Of a stretch of DNA of 64,000 nt, positions 59,459-64,000 are shown one piece after another. The translations under genes and the position numbers were made by a program. The stretch's first letter is position 1, and each line of letters opens with the position of its first letter. Source of the DNA: Clostridium sp. Marseille-P299 (lineage in GTDB: Bacteria; Bacillota; Clostridia; Lachnospirales; Lachnospiraceae); contig NZ_FJVE01000007.1 in assembly GCF_900078195.1 (NCBI RefSeq), forward strand, positions 186,001 to 250,000, written 5' to 3'. The notes beneath the pieces are model-generated. The model worked only from the letters and a program-made list of their open reading frames with translations, had not been told where the DNA came from and made no database searches.

Positions 59459-60622
59459 ATGGCTAAATATAAATGTTTAAATCCAATTGCTGAAGTAGGT
59501 CTTAAATTATTTAATGATACATATGAAAAGGTGGATGATATAGAAGCCGCTGATGCAATTCTTGTACGTAGTGCTGCGATGCATGAAATGGAGTTTTCTA
59601 AAAATTTAAAAGCAATTGCAAGAGCAGGTGCGGGTGTAAATAATATTCCCCTTGATAAATGTGCAGAAGAAGGAATCGTTGTATTTAATACTCCAGGGGC
59701 AAATGCAAATGGTGTAAAAGAATTAGTAATTGCAGGTATGTTATTAGCATCAAGAGATATTGTTGGCGGTATCAATTGGGTACAAACTGCAAAAGATAAT
59801 CCAGATGTAGCAAAGCTTGTTGAAAAAGAAAAGGCTAAGTTTGCAGGAAAAGAAATCGAAGGTAAAAAGCTAGGAGTTATTGGACTTGGTGCAATTGGTG
59901 TATTAGTTGCTAATGCTGCAAAACGTCTTGGTATGGAAGTATACGGATGTGACCCTTATATTTCTGTAGAACATGCATGGAATCTTTCTAGAGATATTAA
60001 ATATGTAAAGACAAGAGAAGAAATATTTGAAGAATGTGATTTTATTACTGTTCATGTTCCATTATTAGATGAAACGAAAAAGATGATCAACAAAGACACA
60101 ATCGCTACTATGAAAGACGGTGTAGTAATTCTTAACTTTGCAAGAGATTTATTGGTAGATGATGATGCTATGGAAGAAGCATTAAAGAGTGGAAAGATTG
60201 CAAAATATGTAACTGACTTCCCTAATGCTAAAACTGCAGGAATGGAAGGGGTTATTGCAATCCCTCATCTTGGAGCATCTACAGAAGAATCTGAAGATAA
60301 TTGTGCTAAGATGGCAGTAAAACAAATAGCAGATTATTTAGAAAATGGTAATATTAAAAATTCTGTTAACTATCCATCTTTGGATGCTGGAGTATGTCAT
60401 TGTACTTCTCGTATTACGATTAATCACAAAAACATACCAAATATGTTATCTCAATTTACTAGCGTTTTCTCCTCTTGCAACATGAATATTGAAAACATGG
60501 TTAATAAAAGCAAAGGCGAATATGCATACACTGTACTTGATGTAAGTGAAGTAGTAGATAACACAATGATTGAAAAATTAGAAGCAATTAAAGGTGTATT
60601 AAAAGTAAGAGTAATCGCATAA
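59459..60622 (+). CDS. serA: D-3-phosphoglycerate dehydrogenase with ACT domain
   Basis: 387 residues from ATG 59459 behind TAGGAGAGAGTATT; the longer reading from 59414 has no such site. 2-hydroxyacid dehydrogenase fold: RAGAGVNNIPLDKCAEEGIVVFNTPGANANGVKELVIAGML, NAD site LGVIGLGAIGVLVANAAKRLGM (about 137-158), catalytic Arg/Glu/His region NFARDLLVDDDAM and IPHLGASTEESEDNCA. A C-terminal ACT domain (about 318-387) suggests serine feedback. First step of serine synthesis, with serC just upstream. Confidence 0.95.
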   Translation: MAKYKCLNPIAEVGLKLFNDTYEKVDDIEAADAILVRSAAMHEMEFSKNLKAIARAGAGVNNIPLDKCAEEGIVVFNTPGANANGVKELVIAGMLLASRDIVGGINWVQTAKDNPDVAKLVEKEKAKFAGKEIEGKKLGVIGLGAIGVLVANAAKRLGMEVYGCDPYISVEHAWNLSRDIKYVKTREEIFEECDFITVHVPLLDETKKMINKDTIATMKDGVVILNFARDLLVDDDAMEEALKSGKIAKYVTDFPNAKTAGMEGVIAIPHLGASTEESEDNCAKMAVKQIADYLENGNIKNSVNYPSLDAGVCHCTSRITINHKNIPNMLSQFTSVFSSCNMNIENMVNKSKGEYAYTVLDVSEVVDNTMIEKLEAIKGVLKVRVIA

Positions 60623-60630
60623 TATAAATA

Positions 60631-60672
60631 AAACTGTCGCAAATCAGCTTATGATTTAGCGGCAGTTTTTTT
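60631..60672 (+). terminator. Rho-independent terminator
   Basis: AAACTGTCGC pairs with GCGGCAGTTT (one wobble), with ATCA/TGAT inside, then T8. Confidence 0.9.
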
Positions 60673-60823
60673 TGATTTTTTCTGTTATATTAAAAAGTCC
60701 TAGATTAAAGTTTCATTTGGTGATAAAATCAACATGAGTTTGCATATCTAAAATTTGAACAAAAGAAGTTTTATATGGTAAACTATATGTTGTTGTTTGA
60801 TTACCTAATTGGAGGAAATTGTT

Positions 60824-61843
60824 ATGAAATTAATAGATACTAAGGATGCTGTCGGACATGTTTTATGTCATGATATCACACAAATTATAAAAGATGTCTC
60901 AAAAGGAGTAGTGTTCCATAAGGGACATGTAATCAAGGAAGAGGATATTGAAGTGTTACTTTCTTGTGGAAAAGAACATCTATATGTTTTTGAAAATGAA
61001 GAAGGAATGCTACACGAAAATGAAGGAGCAGCAATTTTAGCGGAAATAAGCAAAGGTGATAATTTAAGAGAAACACCTGTAAAAGAAGGTAAAATTGAGT
61101 TGATCGCAGAAACGGATGGATTATTAAAAGTAAACAGTGCACTATTACGAAAAATCAATTCTTTCGGTGATATGATGATCGCTTCTAGACGTGGAAACTT
61201 TACAGTAAAGGCTGGAGATAAAATTGCTGGGACAAGAGTAATTCCTTTAATGATTAAAGAAGAAAAAATGAACCAGGCAAGAGAGCTTGTAGGGAATGAA
61301 AAGATATTTCATGTGAAACCATTTCAAAAGAAGAAAGTTGGTATTGTTACAACCGGAAGTGAAGTTTACCATGGAAGAATTCAGGATACCTTTACTCCTG
61401 TTATTATAAATAAGTTTAAAGAATTTGACGCAGAAGTAATCGGCCATGAGATTTGTGATGACAAACCAGATATGATTACAGATGCGATACTTAAATTAAT
61501 TAAAGAAGGTGCCGATGTAGTTGTATGTACAGGGGGCATGAGTGTGGATCCAGATGATAGAACACCTCTTGCAATCAAAAATACAGGTGCAAAGATTATA
61601 ACTTATGGAGCACCAGTATTACCAGGTGCAATGTTTTTACTATCATATTATAGTGATAATATACCAGTAATGGGATTACCAGGATGTGTAATGTATGCAG
61701 GTCGAACAATATTCGATCTAGTATTACCAAGAATTATTGCGGATGATAAAATTAGTAAGGAAGAATTAGATGAACTTGGTGAGGGTGGACTATGCTTAAA
61801 GTGTGATGTTTGTACCTTCCCTAACTGTAGTTTTGGTAGATAA
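60824..61843 (+). CDS. MoeA-like molybdopterin-binding protein with C-terminal Cys cluster
   Basis: 339 residues from ATG 60824 behind TTGGAGG. The N-terminal half looks like a SAF/hydroxyacid-type domain (KLIDTKDAVGHVLCHDIT). The C-terminal half is a MoCF/MogA-type fold: VGIVTTGSEVYHGRIQDTF (about 169-187), VVVCTGGMSVDPDDRTPLAI (about 229-248), APVLPGAMFLLSY and VMGLPGCVMYAGRTIFDLVLPRI. It is shorter than classical MoeA. The last 16 residues carry CLKCDVCTFPNC, four Cys that could bind metal. It leads a molybdenum-cofactor cluster and probably inserts Mo or hands over molybdopterin. Confidence 0.85.
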   Translation: MKLIDTKDAVGHVLCHDITQIIKDVSKGVVFHKGHVIKEEDIEVLLSCGKEHLYVFENEEGMLHENEGAAILAEISKGDNLRETPVKEGKIELIAETDGLLKVNSALLRKINSFGDMMIASRRGNFTVKAGDKIAGTRVIPLMIKEEKMNQARELVGNEKIFHVKPFQKKKVGIVTTGSEVYHGRIQDTFTPVIINKFKEFDAEVIGHEICDDKPDMITDAILKLIKEGADVVVCTGGMSVDPDDRTPLAIKNTGAKIITYGAPVLPGAMFLLSYYSDNIPVMGLPGCVMYAGRTIFDLVLPRIIADDKISKEELDELGEGGLCLKCDVCTFPNCSFGR

Positions 61844-61910
61844 GGCTCTATGAAGTAAAGCACTATAAAAAAGATTATATTTCTTTAATTCAAGTTAGAA
61901 AGAGGCTACA

Positions 61911-62414
61911 ATGGACGATAATATAAAATTAAACCATTTTGATAAAAATGGAAAAGCAATTATGGTTGATGTTGGTGATAAAGAGATTACAGAACGTGTA
62001 GCAATTGCAAAAGGAAGAATAAAAGTAAATGAGCAAGTATTTAATGCAATTGAGGCAGGTACTGTAAAAAAAGGTGACGTACTTGGAGTCGCAAGAGTTG
62101 CAGGAATTATGGGAGCTAAAAAAACTGCGGAATTGATTCCGATGTGTCATCTTTTAGCTTTTTCAAAATGTAGTATAGATTTTGAAATGTTTAGAGACTC
62201 GTTAGAAGTAGAAGCAACTTGCATGATAAAAACCAAAGGACAAACTGGGGTTGAAATGGAGGCACTTACTGGTGTTAATATTGCTTTATTAACAATTTAT
62301 GATATGTGTAAAGCAATTGATAAGAGGATGGTTCTTGGAAACATCTACTTATATGAAAAAACAGGTGGTAAGAGTGGAGATGTAAGGTGGAATTCTGACG
62401 GGGGTAAAGAGTGA
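61911..62414 (+). CDS. moaC: Cyclic pyranopterin monophosphate synthase
   Basis: 167 residues. [50 protein letters not shown] (catalytic region about 54-83) and [27 protein letters not shown] (about 112-138) are classic MoaC. With MoaA it turns GTP into cyclic pyranopterin phosphate. Start ATG 61911 behind AGAAAGAGGCTACA, 67 bp after the MoeA-like gene, with no terminator. Confidence 0.97.
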   Translation: MDDNIKLNHFDKNGKAIMVDVGDKEITERVAIAKGRIKVNEQVFNAIEAGTVKKGDVLGVARVAGIMGAKKTAELIPMCHLLAFSKCSIDFEMFRDSLEVEATCMIKTKGQTGVEMEALTGVNIALLTIYDMCKAIDKRMVLGNIYLYEKTGGKSGDVRWNSDGGKE

Positions 62415-62471
62415 AAAAATCATTTTCACTAGGTTAGAACCCGTGATGTGGTTTCTTTCATTGAATTGTGA

Positions 62472-62495
62472 CGCCATAGGCGGTAGAATGAGAGG
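62472..62495 (+). promoter_or_regulatory. Hairpin/Shine-Dalgarno leader element of moaA
   Basis: A 24-nt element, CGCC-ATA-GGCG followed by GTAGAATGAGAGG, ends five bases before the moaA ATG and includes its GAGG site. A version with 19 of 24 bases identical lies before the MOSC gene (63499-63522). Possible shared translational control. Confidence 0.45.
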
Positions 62496-62500
62496 TATAT

Positions 62501-63475
62501 ATGAAAGACCAATACCAAAGAGAGATTGATTACCTAAGAGTGTCCGTAACAGATGCTTGTAATTTTTGCTGTGAATATTGTAAACCCAGCGAAACAAAAA
62601 GTGATGAAGGACAATTAATGACCCTTGATGAATTGTTCCGTATTTGTAAACTTTCATCGGAACTAGGGATTCATGCCATTAAAATAACAGGTGGAGAACC
62701 TCTCTTAAGACCAGGAATTGTAGAGTTTATTAAAAAACTAAAAAAATTACCTGATATAAATAGCGTAACTATGACAACCAATGGATTTCTTTTAAAGGAC
62801 AAGGTAAAAGAATTAAAAGCTGCTAAAATTGATTGCATTACGGTTAGTTTAGATAGTTTAGATAAGGAACGTTTCCATAGAATCACAAAACGTGATGTAT
62901 TAGATACTGTTTTAGAGGCTATTGATGCCTGCTTAAAAGAAGGAATTAGAGTTAAAGTAAATTGTGTAGTTACGAAAGATTTTGATGAATGGACAGCATT
63001 TTATGAGTTTGCTAAGAATAATAAAGTAGATGTTCGCTTTATAGAAATTATGCCAATTGGACCAGGAAAACAATTGGGTAATGGAATGGAAAATCAGATT
63101 TCAAAACATATTTTGTCTATGTTTGATGAAAAAGATTTGGTGAAAGAAAAAAAGGGAAGCGGACCAGCGGTTTATTATAAGAAGGAGGATATGAAAGGTA
63201 GTATTGGTGTGATTGATGCTGTAAGTCATAGCTTTTGCGGAAGCTGCAATCGAATCCGAATTACTTCTCATGGTATGTTAAAACCTTGCTTAGCAAATCC
63301 AAAGTTAATTGATTTTAAACATAAACTAAGAACCGGTGCTACGGATATTGAATTAATGAAGATCATAGCAAGTGCGATTTATCAAAAACCGGTGGGTCAT
63401 CAATTTCATGATGCATTTAAGGCTCCGCAGACGGATTCCACAGAAGAAAGCAATATGTATGAAATTGGCGGCTGA
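62501..63475 (+). CDS. moaA: GTP 3',8-cyclase
   Basis: 324 residues. Radical SAM enzyme of molybdenum-cofactor synthesis. The N-terminal cluster is CNFCCEYC (CX3CX2C, about 20-27), preceded by YLRVSVTDA. KITGGEPLLRPGI, TMTTNG and VSLDSLD follow. The second C-terminal cluster is in SFCGSCNRIRITSHGMLKPCL (about 245-265, CX2CX13C), which binds GTP. The chain ends in the essential Gly-Gly (EIGG). 86 bp after moaC, presumably one operon. Confidence 0.97.
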   Translation: MKDQYQREIDYLRVSVTDACNFCCEYCKPSETKSDEGQLMTLDELFRICKLSSELGIHAIKITGGEPLLRPGIVEFIKKLKKLPDINSVTMTTNGFLLKDKVKELKAAKIDCITVSLDSLDKERFHRITKRDVLDTVLEAIDACLKEGIRVKVNCVVTKDFDEWTAFYEFAKNNKVDVRFIEIMPIGPGKQLGNGMENQISKHILSMFDEKDLVKEKKGSGPAVYYKKEDMKGSIGVIDAVSHSFCGSCNRIRITSHGMLKPCLANPKLIDFKHKLRTGATDIELMKIIASAIYQKPVGHQFHDAFKAPQTDSTEESNMYEIGG

Positions 63476-63498
63476 TACCAACAGAATTAAAAGTATGT

Positions 63499-63522
63499 CG
63501 CCTTAAGCGGCGGAATGTGAGG
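63499..63522 (+). promoter_or_regulatory. Hairpin/Shine-Dalgarno leader element of the MOSC gene
   Basis: CGCC-TTAAGC-GGCG followed by GAATGTGAGG, four bases before ATG 63527. It matches the moaA element at 62472 in 19 of 24 positions, with the stem kept. Confidence 0.45.
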
Positions 63523-63526
63523 AATT

Positions 63527-64000
63527 ATGGGTAAAGTAATAGCAGTCTGTACCAGCGAGAAAAAAGGTACAGAAAAAAGAAATGTAAATGAAGCTAATTT
63601 TATTGTTGATTTTGGAATTGAAGGAGATGCTCATGCAGGAAAGTGGCATCGTCAAGTTAGTTTATTAAGTCTTGAAAAGTTTGATGCATTTAATGCTAAA
63701 ATAGAAAAAGAAGAAGAAAAAGTGATTCCTGGTGCATTTGGTGAGAATCTCTTAGTAGAGGGAATTCCTTTTGCTTCATTACCAATCGGTACAGAATTCA
63801 TTTGTAATGATGTTGTACTTCGATTAACTCAGGTAGGAAAAGAATGTCATAGTCATTGTGAAATCTATCATAGAGTTGGTGAATGTATCATGCCTAAACA
63901 AGGTGTATTCACTGAAGTTGTAAAAGGTGGTACGATTAAAGTAGGCGATATGATGTCGATTCTTCGCAACGGATACCGTGCTGCGGTAATTACCTTAAGT
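63527..64000 (+). CDS. MOSC-domain protein, apparently fused to a MogA domain (cut by window end)
   Basis: 158 codons are visible, open to the last base. The MOSC domain spans about 1-150 (GKVIAVCTSEKKGTEKR, FGIEGDAHAGKWHRQVSLLS, PGAFGENLLVEGI, RLTQVGKECHSHCEIYHRVGECIMPKQGVF), with the conserved Cys in GKECHSHC. The visible end, RNGYRAAVITLS, reads as the first strand of a MogA/MoaB domain (AVITLSD). A MOSC-MogA fusion is common in anaerobes and fits the cluster. MOSC domains handle sulfur or Mo-cofactor. The stop codon is outside the window. Confidence 0.85.
   Translation, partial: MGKVIAVCTSEKKGTEKRNVNEANFIVDFGIEGDAHAGKWHRQVSLLSLEKFDAFNAKIEKEEEKVIPGAFGENLLVEGIPFASLPIGTEFICNDVVLRLTQVGKECHSHCEIYHRVGECIMPKQGVFTEVVKGGTIKVGDMMSILRNGYRAAVITLS

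Overview
The window is AT-rich chromosomal DNA from a spore-forming Firmicute, most likely a Lachnospiraceae/Clostridium-type anaerobe. Pointers are an alpha/beta-type small acid-soluble spore protein, AddAB instead of RecBCD, TTG/GTG starts behind strong GGAGG sites, a glmS ribozyme, a 6S RNA of clostridial type and a VanZ/LCP/MBOAT envelope gene set. The species resembles Lachnoclostridium (Clostridium) phytofermentans, but that is an impression, not a search result. I see no prophage, insertion sequence, tRNA, rRNA or CRISPR array.

Layout. 0-5.3 kb: zinc-ribbon protein, then a MarR regulator with an asymmetric heterodimeric ABC exporter. 5.5-11.1 kb: dCTP deaminase, a methyltransferase, and two ABC ATPase/permease pairs, the second led by a YtrA-type GntR regulator with a palindromic operator on its promoter. 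11.5-14.6 kb: tgt-yajC, a PHP phosphoesterase and a small membrane protein. 14.8-22.8 kb: a 1330-residue secreted 5'-nucleotidase-like protein with Ig-like repeats, an MBOAT/DHHW O-acyltransferase pair and a secreted Big_2 protein. 23-25.4 kb: an OmpR/HisKA two-component system. 25.4-29 kb: 6S RNA, a PflA-like radical SAM protein and NAD synthetase. 29.3-32.5 kb: an AgrA/AgrC-like LytTR system followed by 0.87 kb with two LytTR-type promoters of identical geometry, a 20-residue hydrophobic peptide ORF and a small protein. 32.7-42.4 kb: an FMN-bind-like membrane protein, addB-addA, a spore protein, a lipid kinase and a 36-residue membrane protein. 42.5-45.4 kb: divergent xylR/xylB with an intergenic operator. 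45.8-48.7 kb: a Zn-dependent PLC-like protein, a methyltransferase and Hsp33. 48.8-52.6 kb: a phospholipase D-family protein, LCP and VanZ proteins. 52.7-57.8 kb: ribozyme-controlled glmS, asparaginase and a GltD-like flavoprotein. 58.1-60.6 kb: serC-serA. 60.8-64 kb: molybdenum cofactor genes (MoeA-like, moaC, moaA, and a MOSC protein that appears to continue into a MogA domain past the window end).

The best candidate for something undescribed is the peptide/LytTR locus at 29.2-32.5 kb: a sensor kinase and LytTR regulator next to two promoters with the same spacing of repeats and -35, one reading into a well-initiated 20-codon ORF, with no AgrB or AgrD. Second is a family of 86-bp tandem repeats at two distant places (upstream of addB and of the LCP gene). 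Each unit carries a TATAAT and two hairpins whose stems differ between loci but stay paired. Other non-coding structures worth attention are a ~100-nt folded element at 42.0 kb, a hairpin nested in another hairpin at 52.6 kb, a 24-nt hairpin/Shine-Dalgarno element shared by moaA and the MOSC gene, and palindromic repeats that supply the -35 box of a methyltransferase gene.
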